From Hymenobacter sp. 15J16-1T3B (lineage in GTDB: Bacteria; Bacteroidota; Bacteroidia; Cytophagales; Hymenobacteraceae): a stretch of 64,000 nt of DNA. The first letter of the stretch is position 1. Every line of letters starts with the position of its first letter. Shown here one piece after another: positions 54,486 through 63,400 of this stretch. Both the position numbers and the translations under genes were made by a program. Where the stretch lies: NCBI RefSeq assembly GCF_020711235.1, contig NZ_JAJFAV010000005.1, positions 186,001 to 250,000 of the forward strand. The letters run 5' to 3'. The notes beneath the pieces were generated by a model that worked only from the letters and a program-made list of their open reading frames with translations, was not told the origin of the DNA and made no database searches.

Positions 54486-56537
54486 TTACTCTTGGTTCTT
54501 CTTTTTGACCATGGTCAGAATCGTGGCCACGGCCACGGTGTCGCCGGTTTCGTCGCTGACCTGCACCAGCCAGCGCACGATGCCCTTGGCTACGTCGTCC
54601 TCGGAGCGCTTTTCCTGGGCTATTTTCTCCTTCACCGTCAGCTGCACGCCGATGGTCATGCCCGGGTACACGGGTTTGGTGAAGCGGCACTCGTCGAGGC
54701 CGTAGTTGAGCAGCACCGGGCCCTTGCGCGGGTCCACGAACATGCCGGCGGCCTTGCTCAGGATGTAGTAGCCGTGGGCCACGCGCCCGGTAAACAGCGT
54801 GCCTTCCAGCGAGGTAGCGTCGACGTGGGCGTAGAAATTGTCGCCCGACACCTGCGCGAAATTGGTAATGTCGGCCTCCGTGACGGTGTGGCGGTGCGTG
54901 GTGTAGGTCTGCCCGATGGTCAGCTCCTCGAAGTAGTGCTGGAAGGGGTGTTTGTCGCGCTCCGTCTGCTGGGCGCCCTGCTGGTACACGTCGGTAATGG
55001 CCGTAATCATCGTGGGCGAGCCTTGGATGGCCACGCGCTGCATGAAGTGCTCCACGCCGCGCATACCGCCCATTTCCTGCCCGCCGCCGGCGCGGCCCGG
55101 GCCGCCGTGGATGAGCAGCGGCAGCGGGGAGCCGTGGCCGGTGCTTTCCTTGGCTACTTCCTGGTTCAGCACCAGGATGCGGCCGTGGTGGGTGGCCGCG
55201 CCGAGGGCAAATTCGGTGGCTACCATCGGATCATTTGTGGCTACCGAGCACACTAGGGAGCCTTTGCCCAGGTTGGCCAGCTTCACCGCGTCGGCCACCG
55301 TTTTGTAGGGCATCAGCGTGGTCACGGGCCCGAAGGCTTCCACTTCGTGCGAGTCGGTGAAGCGGAACGGGTCGGCGTTCAGCAGCACGATGGGCGACAC
55401 GAAGGCCCCCACTTTGCAGTCCCCGCCGACGACCTGCACGTTGTCCAGGTCGCCGTACACGATGGGCGTGTTCTTGGCCAGCTGCTGCACTTTTTCGCGC
55501 AGGCGCTTGACCTGCTCCATGCCGGCCAGCGCGCCCATGCGCACACCTTCGGCCAGCGGGTGGCCGATGGTGGTCTGCGCCAGGGCCTTGCCGAGGGCAA
55601 TCTGCACGTCCTCCACCAAGTGCTCGGGCACGATGGCGCGGCGGATGGCGGTGCACTTTTGGCCGGCCTTGGCCGTCATTTCCTTGCGCACCTCCTTGAT
55701 GAAGAGGTCAAACTCCGGGGTGCCGGGCGCCGCGTCGGGGCCGAGCACGGCGGCGTTCAGCGAGTCGGCCTCCAGGTTGAAGGGCACGGCCTCCTCGATG
55801 ATGCGCGGGTGGGCCTTGAGCTTGCGGCCGGTTTCGGCCGAGCCGGTGAACGTCACCACGTCCTGGTAGTTGACGTGGTCGAGCAGGCCGATGCCGGAGC
55901 CGACGACCAGCTGCAGCGCGCCCTCGGGCAGGATGCCGGACTGGATGATTTCGCGCACCACGGCCTCGGTGAGGTAGGCCGTGGGCACGGCCGGCTTCAC
56001 GATGGCCGGCATGCCGGCCAGCAGGTTCACGGCAATCTTCTCCAGCATACCCCAGATGGGGAAGTTGTAGGCGTTGATGTGCACGGCCACGCCTTCCTTG
56101 GGCACCATCAGGTGCTGGGCCATGAACGTGCCGCCCTTCGACAGCCCGATCGGCTCCCCGTCGACGTAAAACGGCTTGTCGGGGAATTTGCGGCGCAGCG
56201 AGGCGTTGGCAAACAGGTTGCCGATGCCGCCCTCGATGTCAATCCAGGAGTCGGCGCGGGTGGCGCCCGAGCGGTAGCTCAGGGTGTAGAACTGCTCCTT
56301 TTTTTCGGTCAGGTACAGGGCCAGGGCCTTGAGCATGCGGCCGCGCTCGTGGAAGGTCAGGCGGCGCAGGGCGGGGTTGCCCACGCGGCGGCCGTAATCG
56401 AGCATGGCGGCGAAGTCCAGGCCTTCGCCGTCGGCCAGGGCAATGACTTCGCCGGTGGAGGCGTCGTAGAGCTCTTGCTTCTGGCCCGAGCCGGGCATCC
56501 AACGGCCCAGGGCGTAGTTTTCGAGGGTGGGAGTCAT
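54486..56537 (-). CDS. paaZ: PaaZ-type bifunctional oxepin-CoA hydrolase / semialdehyde dehydrogenase
   Basis: In phenylacetate catabolism PaaZ opens oxepin-CoA and oxidises the resulting semialdehyde. From ATG 56537 the protein has 683 residues. The aldehyde dehydrogenase half (about 1-520) has HINAYNFPIWGMLEKIAVNLLAG, VTFTGSAETGRKLK, the catalytic Glu in NLEADSLN and the catalytic Cys in AGQKCTAIRR. The MaoC hydratase half (about 535-683) has FAQVSGDNFYAHVDATSL and FTGRVAHGYYILS. Both halves are complete. The longer open frame upstream of 56537 is rejected. The other paa genes are not in the window. Confidence 0.93.
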   Translation of the reverse strand: MTPTLENYALGRWMPGSGQKQELYDASTGEVIALADGEGLDFAAMLDYGRRVGNPALRRLTFHERGRMLKALALYLTEKKEQFYTLSYRSGATRADSWIDIEGGIGNLFANASLRRKFPDKPFYVDGEPIGLSKGGTFMAQHLMVPKEGVAVHINAYNFPIWGMLEKIAVNLLAGMPAIVKPAVPTAYLTEAVVREIIQSGILPEGALQLVVGSGIGLLDHVNYQDVVTFTGSAETGRKLKAHPRIIEEAVPFNLEADSLNAAVLGPDAAPGTPEFDLFIKEVRKEMTAKAGQKCTAIRRAIVPEHLVEDVQIALGKALAQTTIGHPLAEGVRMGALAGMEQVKRLREKVQQLAKNTPIVYGDLDNVQVVGGDCKVGAFVSPIVLLNADPFRFTDSHEVEAFGPVTTLMPYKTVADAVKLANLGKGSLVCSVATNDPMVATEFALGAATHHGRILVLNQEVAKESTGHGSPLPLLIHGGPGRAGGGQEMGGMRGVEHFMQRVAIQGSPTMITAITDVYQQGAQQTERDKHPFQHYFEELTIGQTYTTHRHTVTEADITNFAQVSGDNFYAHVDATSLEGTLFTGRVAHGYYILSKAAGMFVDPRKGPVLLNYGLDECRFTKPVYPGMTIGVQLTVKEKIAQEKRSEDDVAKGIVRWLVQVSDETGDTVAVATILTMVKKKNQE

Positions 56538-57061
56538 GGAAGGGGAATGGTAAGAAGGGGCGTGAGCAAATGCAGCCCCTAAAGTAGCGTACCCGCGTTC
56601 GATGACCACACCGTCGCCCCAGCCCGTAGCACTTGGGCGGCGGGTCGCCGGGCGGCGGACCACGTGCGGCCGCCTGCTAGCGGCGCGGCCGCGGCGGTTC
56701 GGCCCGGCCGGCACCAGCTGTCCAGAGCCGACACCGGTCTTGCCAGCAGTTTCCGTTTTCGTCGATTCTTGCCCGGATTGAGAGCTTGTGTCCGTGTGCT
56801 GCGCCAGCTGCCCGGCAGCGCCTATACTGGTCTTTTTGGGCGGTCGGCGGGGCCCGCCGGGCACAACCGATGACATGGGCAGCCGAGCCAGCGCAGGCAG
56901 TGACGGCCCCGGGAGTTGTAAGCGGCATTGGCCCGTGCCGTCGTACAATTGCGGCGCAGGCCGGCTCGGCTTTAGGCCGCGGAATGGTAATCTGCGTACT
57001 GGTATGCACTCAGTGCCGCCGCTCTTGCCTCCGCCCTCCCGCACCGCCCGACCCAATCTAC
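56538..57061. other. divergent spacer between paaZ and the multi-PAS kinase
   Basis: This 524-base spacer carries no supported gene. Long open frames on both strands are explained by high GC and lack signals. Upstream of paaZ there is CTACTTTAG on the minus strand, only a partial match to a -7 element. No repeats are evident. Confidence 0.45.
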
Positions 57062-60000
57062 ATGCCCGCCCCCGCTATTCAGGAGACCCGCCCGGATGAT
57101 CTGCCTGCCTGGCTGCCCTTCGACGAATTGCTGAGCGAAGTGCTCAACGTGTCGTTGACCGGGCTTATTTTCTACCTGCCCGTCTACGACCCGGCCGGAT
57201 CCGGCGCCATCGTCGATTTCCGCTTCGAATACCTCAACCCCGCCGCCCAGCGCATGATGCGCATGCCGGCCCGGCCCACGCTCACGCACCGGCAGCAGTG
57301 GCCCCACAGCGAGGCGCACGGCACCTTTGCCTTTCACCTCGACGCCTACGTGAGCGGCGAGCCGCGCAGCTACGACGTCAATTACCAAGCCGACGGCTAC
57401 GACAACTACTACCGCCTCACCGCCCGGCGCGCGGGCCCGGGCTTGCTGGTCAGCTTCACCGACACGGCCGACCAGCCCCGCACCCCCGTGGAAATAGCCC
57501 TGCGTGAAAGCCAAGCGCGGGAGCAAACGGCCCGGGCCGAGGCTGAAGCCCAGCAGCAACACCTGCAAGACATCCTAAACCAGGCGCCGGTGGCCATTGC
57601 CCTGCTCCACGGCCCCGACTACCACATCGTGCTGGCCAACCCCACGGTATGCCAGATTTGGGCCCGCGAGCAGGCCCAGGTCGTCGGCCGGCCGCTGTTT
57701 GAGGCCTTGCCCGAGGTGCGGGGCCAGGGGCTGGAACAACTGCTGCTGGGCGTGCTGCACTCCGGCCAGCCGTACGTGGGCACCGAGCTACCCATCCGGC
57801 TGCTGCGCCACGGCCGCCTCGAAACGGTGTACTTCAACTTTGTGTACCAGCCCCAGCGCAGCGCCGAGGGTCTGACCACCGGGGTGCTGGTAGTGGCCAG
57901 CGACGTCACGGAAACGGTGCTGGCCCGGCGGCGCGTCGAGGAGCAGGAGCACGAAACGTCCCAGCTCAACGAGGAGCTGGCCGCGGCCAACGAGGAAATC
58001 CGGGCCAACAACGACGAGCTGGCGCGCAGCCAGTTTGATTTGCAACACTTGAACCAGGAGCTGGAGGCCCGCGTGCAGGAGCGCACTTACGCGGCGTTGG
58101 CCCTGCAGGCCGATTTGCTGGCCGCTGCCCAGCGCCAAGCCCAGCAGCGCGAAACGTTCTACCACATCTTCGAGCAGACGCCGGCGTGCATTGCCCTGCT
58201 CACCGGGCCCGAGCACCGGTTCGAGTACGTCAACGCGGCGTATCAGCAGCTGTTTCCCGGGCGGCAGCTCGTGGGCCTGCCGCTGCGCGAGGCCCTGCCC
58301 GAAACCGAAACGCAGGGCTTTGTGGCCTGGATGGACAAGGTGTACCAAACCGGGGAAACCTTCTTCGGCACCGAGGTGCTGCTCACCGTCGAGCAGCTCG
58401 ACGGGCAGCCAGCCAAAGACGTGTACTTCACCTTCACCTACCAGGCCTACCGCGAAAACGGGGCCGTGGCCGGCATTTCCATCTTTGCCTACGACGTGAC
58501 CGAGCAAGTGCTGGCCCGGCGGCAGCGCGAAGCCCAGCAGGCGCAACTGGCCGAGTTGTTCGAGCAGGCGCCGGTGGCCATTGCCGTCTTGCGGGGCCCG
58601 GAGCACCGCATCGAGGTGGCCAACCCCTTGGTGGCGCAGATTTGGGGGCGCAGCTCGGCCGAGGTGTTGGGCAAGCCCCTGCTTGAGGCCCTGCCGGAGA
58701 TGCGCGAGCAAGGCTTCAAGGAGCTGCTCGACCAAGTGGTGGCCAGCGGGCAAGCGTTTGCCGCGCAGGAAGTCACCGCGCTCCTGCCGCGCAACGGGAC
58801 GGTGCAGTCCGTCTACCTGAATTTTGTTTACCAACCCTTGCGCAACCCCCAGGGCGAAGTCACGGGCGTGGCGGCCGTGGCCGTCGACGTGAGCGAGCAG
58901 GTGGCGGCGCGGCGGGCCAGCGAGGCCAGCGCCCGGCAGCTGCGCCTGCTCACCGATGCCCTGCCGGTGCTCATCGGCTACCTCGACCAGGAGCGGTGCT
59001 ACCAGTTTGCCAACGAAGCGTACCGGACGTGGTTCGACCAAGACCCGGCCGCGCTGCTGGGCAGGCGCGTGCGCGACATCGTGGGCGAGGCGGCCTACGC
59101 GGCTACTGCCGGCTACATGGACCGGGCTCTGGCCGGGGAGCGGCTCGACTTCGAGGCGGAAATGCCTTACCGCCCTGGCTTAACCAAGTACATCCGCACG
59201 AGCTACGTGCCCGATGTCCGCGACGGGCAGGTGCTGGGCTTCTACACCTTGGTTACCGACATTACCGAGCAGGTGCTGGCCCGCCAGCAGGTGCAGCGCC
59301 TCAACGACGAGCTGGCCGCGGCCAACGCCGCCCTGCAGGCCCGCATTACGGAGCTGCGCGGGATGAACGCCCAACTCACGCGCACCAACCAGGACCTGGA
59401 CAACTTCGTGTACGCCGCCTCGCACGACCTCAAGCAGCCCGTCAACAACCTGGCCGGCTTGCTGGCAGAGCTGCGCCGCAGCGTTAGCTTCGCCGACCCG
59501 GCCGAAGAGCAGCTGCTGGTGCCCATGATTCAGGATGCCCTGCACCAGCTCGGCATCACCATCGACGATTTGGCGCTGCTCGGCCAGGCCCAGAAAGCCA
59601 GCGAGGCGCCGGCCGAGCCCGTCACGTTGGCCGACCTGACGGAGGAAGTCATCGGCACGCTGGAGCCGCAGATGCGGGCGGCGCGGGCGCGCGTCACCAC
59701 CGATTTTTCGGCCCGCCCTACGGTGGCTTTTGCCCGCGCCAACCTGCGCACCATTCTGCTCAACCTGGTGGGCAATTCGCTGAAGTACGCCGATCCGGCC
59801 CGTCCGGCGCGCATCCACATTTCCGTGTGGGTGGACGAGGGCCAGCCCGTGCTGGTGGTGCAGGACAACGGCCTGGGCTTCGACGCGCAGAAGTACGGCG
59901 GGGAGCTGTTTCACCTCTTCCGCCGCTTTCACACCCACACGGCGGGCACCGGCGTGGGGCTGTACTTGGTCAACCGCATCGTGGAGGCCAACGGCGGCCG

Positions 60001-60064
60001 GATCGAGGTGCAAAGCCAGGAGGGCGCCGGCGCCACCTTCCGCGTGCACCTGGGCCGCGCCTGA
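57062..60064 (+). CDS. soluble histidine kinase with five PAS domains
   Basis: From ATG 57062 the protein has 1000 residues and no transmembrane segment. PAS-type domains occupy about residues 20-135, 165-290, 360-480, 490-615 and 625-745. The second, third and fourth are clearly related (QAPVAIALLHGPDY, QTPACIALLTGPEH, QAPVAIAVLRGPEH). A HisKA region has the phospho-acceptor in ASHDLKQPV near residue 788, and the ATPase domain has NLVGNSLKYADP, DNGLGFD and TGVGLYLVNRIVEANGG. No receiver domain is fused and no response regulator gene adjoins. It probably senses a cytoplasmic signal. The upstream in-frame extension to 56786 is Ala/Arg-rich and rejected. Confidence 0.9.
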   Translation: MPAPAIQETRPDDLPAWLPFDELLSEVLNVSLTGLIFYLPVYDPAGSGAIVDFRFEYLNPAAQRMMRMPARPTLTHRQQWPHSEAHGTFAFHLDAYVSGEPRSYDVNYQADGYDNYYRLTARRAGPGLLVSFTDTADQPRTPVEIALRESQAREQTARAEAEAQQQHLQDILNQAPVAIALLHGPDYHIVLANPTVCQIWAREQAQVVGRPLFEALPEVRGQGLEQLLLGVLHSGQPYVGTELPIRLLRHGRLETVYFNFVYQPQRSAEGLTTGVLVVASDVTETVLARRRVEEQEHETSQLNEELAAANEEIRANNDELARSQFDLQHLNQELEARVQERTYAALALQADLLAAAQRQAQQRETFYHIFEQTPACIALLTGPEHRFEYVNAAYQQLFPGRQLVGLPLREALPETETQGFVAWMDKVYQTGETFFGTEVLLTVEQLDGQPAKDVYFTFTYQAYRENGAVAGISIFAYDVTEQVLARRQREAQQAQLAELFEQAPVAIAVLRGPEHRIEVANPLVAQIWGRSSAEVLGKPLLEALPEMREQGFKELLDQVVASGQAFAAQEVTALLPRNGTVQSVYLNFVYQPLRNPQGEVTGVAAVAVDVSEQVAARRASEASARQLRLLTDALPVLIGYLDQERCYQFANEAYRTWFDQDPAALLGRRVRDIVGEAAYAATAGYMDRALAGERLDFEAEMPYRPGLTKYIRTSYVPDVRDGQVLGFYTLVTDITEQVLARQQVQRLNDELAAANAALQARITELRGMNAQLTRTNQDLDNFVYAASHDLKQPVNNLAGLLAELRRSVSFADPAEEQLLVPMIQDALHQLGITIDDLALLGQAQKASEAPAEPVTLADLTEEVIGTLEPQMRAARARVTTDFSARPTVAFARANLRTILLNLVGNSLKYADPARPARIHISVWVDEGQPVLVVQDNGLGFDAQKYGGELFHLFRRFHTHTAGTGVGLYLVNRIVEANGGRIEVQSQEGAGATFRVHLGRA

Positions 60065-60358
60065 TGCCGAGGGCTGGGGCTTCAACGCCGAAAATATTGC
60101 CACACCCAAGGGCGTCGCGCACTTCCTCAGACGCACACCTGCGCAGCCCCAGGCCCGTAGGCGCGAGGCGGACACCCCGGGCTTTTCGAGGCTGCGGCTG
60201 CGCGCGGATGCCGCCGTAGCGGTAGGCGCGTGGCGAGAAAGGCCGTTCGTGCTTATGTTTACTGCCCGCCAACGGCTGGTTTCCCGGCTGCCGCGGCTTT
60301 TCTTTTTTCCGCTCGTTTCGCCCCCTGCTGCCACCGCGTCGACGGGGGTTTCATCCGC

Positions 60359-61390
60359 ATGAAGGCACCCCACCGCACCTCCATCACCGACCTGGCCCGG
60401 GCCCTGAACCTGTCGCCCTCCACGGTGTCGCGGGCCCTGACGGGCCATCCGCAGGTCAGCGAAGCCACCAAGCAGCGCGTGCGGGAACTGGCCGAGCAAC
60501 TGCACTTTCAGCCCAACCAGCTAGCGGCGGCCCTGCGCCGGGGCCGCAGCAACACCATCGGCGTGCTGGTGCCCTACATCACGGGGCATTTCTTCCCGGA
60601 GGTAGTCAACGGCATTGCCATCGAAGCCAGCCGCACGGGCCACAACGTGATGATCTGCCAGTCGAACGAGGACGTGCAGCAGGAAAAGCGCAACATCGAG
60701 CTGCTGATGAACGCGCAGGTGGAAGGCATTCTGGTGTCCCTGGCCAGCACCACCCAGGAGTTTGCCCACTTCGACGCGGTGCGGGCCGCGGGCGTGCCGC
60801 TGGTGTTTTTCGACCGCATCGTGGAGGACATGGCCGGGGCGCGCACCAGCGCCGTGGTGCTCGACGACCACGCCGGCGCCTACGAAGCCGTGGCTCACCT
60901 GATCGGCCAGGGCTACCGGCGCATTGCCCACTTTTCCGGCCCGCTGCACCTGAACATCCACCGCAACCGCCACCAGGGCTACCGCGACGCCCTGCGTGAC
61001 CACGGCCTGCCGCTGCGCGAAGAGCTGGTGTTCATTGCCGACCTCAACAAGGAAGCCGGTGCCCAGGGCATGCGCCAGCTGCTGCAGTTGCCCGAGCCGC
61101 CCGATGCGGTGTTTTCGTCCAACGACCTGGCCGCCGTGGGCGCCATGCAGGTGCTCAAGTCCCAGGGGTTGCGCATTCCCGAGGACGTAGCGCTGGTGGG
61201 CTTCAGCAACGAGGCCTTCACCGCCCTGACCGAGCCCACCATCAGCTCGGTGGACCAGCGCTGCCACCTGATGGGCCGCACGGCCGTGCAGCAGCTGCTG
61301 CGCCTGCTCGACGCGCCCGCCGCCGAGCCCCTGCCGCCGGTGGTGCTGACGCCGGAACTGCTGGTGCGCGCCTCCTCGCAGCGGCGGTAG
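60359..61390 (+). CDS. LacI-family transcriptional regulator
   Basis: From ATG 60359 the protein has 343 residues. The N-terminal helix-turn-helix is SITDLARALNLSPSTVSRALTGHPQVSEATK (residues 7-37) with hinge helix QLAAALRRGRSNTIGVLVP. A periplasmic-binding-type sensor domain follows (residues 60-340; VPLVFFDRIV, DAVFSSNDLAAVGAMQVLKSQG, EDVALVGFSNEAF). It is likely a sugar-responsive repressor, but no sugar catabolic genes adjoin, so its targets are unknown. The 294 bases before it show no gene. Confidence 0.93.
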   Translation: MKAPHRTSITDLARALNLSPSTVSRALTGHPQVSEATKQRVRELAEQLHFQPNQLAAALRRGRSNTIGVLVPYITGHFFPEVVNGIAIEASRTGHNVMICQSNEDVQQEKRNIELLMNAQVEGILVSLASTTQEFAHFDAVRAAGVPLVFFDRIVEDMAGARTSAVVLDDHAGAYEAVAHLIGQGYRRIAHFSGPLHLNIHRNRHQGYRDALRDHGLPLREELVFIADLNKEAGAQGMRQLLQLPEPPDAVFSSNDLAAVGAMQVLKSQGLRIPEDVALVGFSNEAFTALTEPTISSVDQRCHLMGRTAVQQLLRLLDAPAAEPLPPVVLTPELLVRASSQRR

Positions 61391-61553
61391 CCGCAAATTG
61401 CCCGGCTTTACGCACCGCGGTAGCCAGCCCGATGTCATTCTAAAAGGGTGCACCCGGCAGACCTGCCTGTTGGTTTGAGGGTGGAGGTTCGGGACAAAAC
61501 CAGGGACTCCGACTAACTGCTCCCGGGGCGGGCCGAATCATTCGTACACAGCA

Positions 61554-61606
61554 AAACCCGCGGCGCCGACCGGTCGATATACTCGACAGGCCGGCGCCGC
61601 GGGTTT
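61554..61606. terminator. bidirectional terminator after the LacI gene
   Basis: Arms 61554-61568 and 61592-61606 pair perfectly over 15 bases; an inner 5-bp pair (61573-61577 with 61583-61587) extends the stem. AAA/TTT ends serve both strands. It lies between the convergent LacI gene and a small exported-protein gene. Confidence 0.8.
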
Positions 61607-61663
61607 CTAAACTGCGGTTTGGCAGCTGCTAGCGGGCCACAGCGGAAGAGCGGCCGGCGGCTG

Positions 61664-62074
61664 TTACTTGGCTTTGCGGAACAGGTAGCGGGTCATGAAA
61701 ATACCCTGGCCGGTGGAGCCGCCGCTCTGCAGGGTTTGCGTCAGCGGCGTCACTTGCACCAGGTCCCAGCCCTCGGCCTGCACGTCCTGCAGGGTGCGAA
61801 TGATGGTTTCTTCGTTGGCGCGCACGTTTTGCATGTTGATGCCCGTCAGGCTGAAGAGGTTTTCCATCTGCGCCTCCTTGGTGCCCTTGAACTCGGGCGT
61901 GAAGGTGATGCGCGAACGGCCCAGCCCGCCCGCCACGATGGATTCAATGGTCGTCATCTGCATAAACTGATACGAAACGGCCTTGGACACCTGCGCCATG
62001 CTGCGTTGGGGCAGCAGCGGCAGCAGGAGCAATAACAAAGCGGGCAGCAGACGGAGGAAGCGGTGGATGCGCAT
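61664..62074 (-). CDS. small exported protein, DUF4177-like
   Basis: The 136-residue product has a signal peptide (MRIHRFLRLLPALLLLLLPLLPQRSMAQ, described in parts; cleavage near residue 28). The mature part starts SKAVSYQFMQMTTIESI and contains TLQDVQAEGWDLVQVTP followed by FMTRYLFRK, a layout resembling DUF4177 proteins (start strand, helix, GWxLVxV, terminal RYxFRK). Function is unknown. I chose ATG 62074 over an in-frame ATG at 62167, which would hide the signal peptide. Confidence 0.7.
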   Translation of the reverse strand: MRIHRFLRLLPALLLLLLPLLPQRSMAQVSKAVSYQFMQMTTIESIVAGGLGRSRITFTPEFKGTKEAQMENLFSLTGINMQNVRANEETIIRTLQDVQAEGWDLVQVTPLTQTLQSGGSTGQGIFMTRYLFRKAK

Positions 62075-62270
62075 GGTGGAAACAGAGAAAGGAAGAGTTG
62101 AGATTGGGCAAAAGTAGCCGGGGCCGTTGCCCGCCGCAACGCATGATAATGTGAGGTGCCGGGCCACGGCCAGCGCGTTCGGGGCTAGCTCGGCAGTAGC
62201 GGCCGCGGGCCTAACAATTCGGTAACACGCTTTCGGCCGGGGCGGTATAAAGCGGCAAGCCCCCTCCCCT

Positions 62271-62804
62271 ATGCCTCCCGCTCTGCACCAATTGCCGGTC
62301 TACGCGCCCGGCTCCCGCCGCCTGCACGTGGTCATCGAAACGCCCAAAGGCAGCCGCAACAAGCTGGCCTTCGACCCCGAACTGGGCTTTTTCAAGCTCA
62401 TGGGCGTGCTGCCCGAAGGCAGTTCCTTCCCCTACGACTTCGGCTTCGTGCCCTCCACCCTGGCCGACGACGGCGACCCGCTCGACGTGCTGCTGCTCAT
62501 GGACGCGGCCACCTACCCCGGCGTGGTGGTGGAAGCCCGGCTCATCGGCGTGCTGGAAGCCGAGCAGCCCGAGGACGGGCAGCCCCAGCGCAACGACCGG
62601 CTGCTGGCCGTAGCCGCCGAGTCGCGCCTGCACCGCCACTTGCACGACCTCGGCGACCTGACGCCCCAGCTGCTGCACGAAATCGAGCACTTTTTCCATT
62701 CCTACAACGAGGCCAAGGGCCAGCCGTTCCGCATCGTGCGCCGCAGCGGAAAAAAGCGCGCCGAGGAGCTGGTGCACAAGGCCGCCGCGCAGGCGCAGCC
62801 CTAG
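62271..62804 (+). CDS. ppa: inorganic pyrophosphatase
   Basis: This soluble family I enzyme hydrolyses pyrophosphate. The 177-residue protein has VVIETPKGSRNKLAFDPELGFFKL and the metal-binding DDGDPLDVLLLMD near residues 65-77, plus NDRLLAVA in the expected place. Its C-terminus is slightly diverged and the YPYDFGFVP-like substrate segment appears as FPYDFGFVPSTLADDGD. It is followed 11 bases later by the DUF421 gene, so they may share a transcript. Confidence 0.93.
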   Translation: MPPALHQLPVYAPGSRRLHVVIETPKGSRNKLAFDPELGFFKLMGVLPEGSSFPYDFGFVPSTLADDGDPLDVLLLMDAATYPGVVVEARLIGVLEAEQPEDGQPQRNDRLLAVAAESRLHRHLHDLGDLTPQLLHEIEHFFHSYNEAKGQPFRIVRRSGKKRAEELVHKAAAQAQP

Positions 62805-62815
62805 CAGCCACGGCC

Positions 62816-63334
62816 ATGGAACACGCGCTCAACGAACTCCTCGGGCTGCACGCCAGCTCGCACAACATCACCGCCCTGCAGATGTCGGTGCGGGCGGTGG
62901 TCGTGTTTTTCGTGGCGCTGCTGCTGCTACGCTTGGCCGGCAAGCGCACCTTCGGCTCGAACAGCCCCTTCGACGTGGTGCTCAAAATCATCCTCGGCGC
63001 CGTGCTGAGCCGGGCCATCGTGGCCGCGTCGCCCTTCGTGGGCACGCTGGTGGCCTCGGCCGTGATGGTGGGCCTGCACCGGCTGCTGGCCATGGCGGCC
63101 TACCACAGCCACGCGGTGGGCAAGCTCATCAAGGGCCGCTCCTACGTGCTGGCCGAAAACGGCGCGCTGAACCGGGCCAACATGCAGCACAACAACATCA
63201 CCGAGCGCGACTTGCACGAGGGCGTGCGCAGCAAAGGCCACACCGACGACCTAACCGAAGTGGAAACCGTGCGGCTGGAGCGCGACGGCGAAATCAGCGT
63301 GGTGATGCAGAAGCAAGACCGCCTGCCCTCCTGA
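62816..63334 (+). CDS. DUF421 (YetF-like) membrane protein
   Basis: The 172-residue protein has three hydrophobic segments within residues 20-105 (SVRAVVVFFVALLLLRLAGK, VVLKIILGAVLSRAIVA, LVASAVMVGLHRLLAMAAY) and the family's RTFGSNSPFDVVL motif. A soluble domain then has KGRSYVLAENGALNRANM and ITERDLHEGVRSKG with a final strand TVRLERDGEISVV. Length is normal for the family. Function is not established; its membership and order are clear. Confidence 0.88.
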   Translation: MEHALNELLGLHASSHNITALQMSVRAVVVFFVALLLLRLAGKRTFGSNSPFDVVLKIILGAVLSRAIVAASPFVGTLVASAVMVGLHRLLAMAAYHSHAVGKLIKGRSYVLAENGALNRANMQHNNITERDLHEGVRSKGHTDDLTEVETVRLERDGEISVVMQKQDRLPS

Positions 63335-63346
63335 CGCCCCGAAACG

Positions 63347-63381
63347 CCACGGGCCCGCAGCGGATGGCTGCGGGCCCGTGG
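63347..63381. terminator. hairpin between the DUF421 gene and uvrB
   Basis: A perfect 15-bp GC-rich stem pairs 63347-63361 with 63367-63381 around GGATG. No T run is present, so termination strength is uncertain. It lies between convergent genes. Confidence 0.65.
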
Positions 63382-63400
63382 TGCGCGTCCAGAGGGCGGC

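Noticed and set aside
56538-57056. N-terminal extension of PaaZ
   Set aside because: The extension is Pro/Arg-rich, lacks similarity to the ALDH start and covers the divergent promoter region.
56786-57061. N-terminal extension of the multi-PAS kinase
   Set aside because: Low-complexity Ala/Arg/Cys-rich translation; the PAS domain begins just after ATG 57062.
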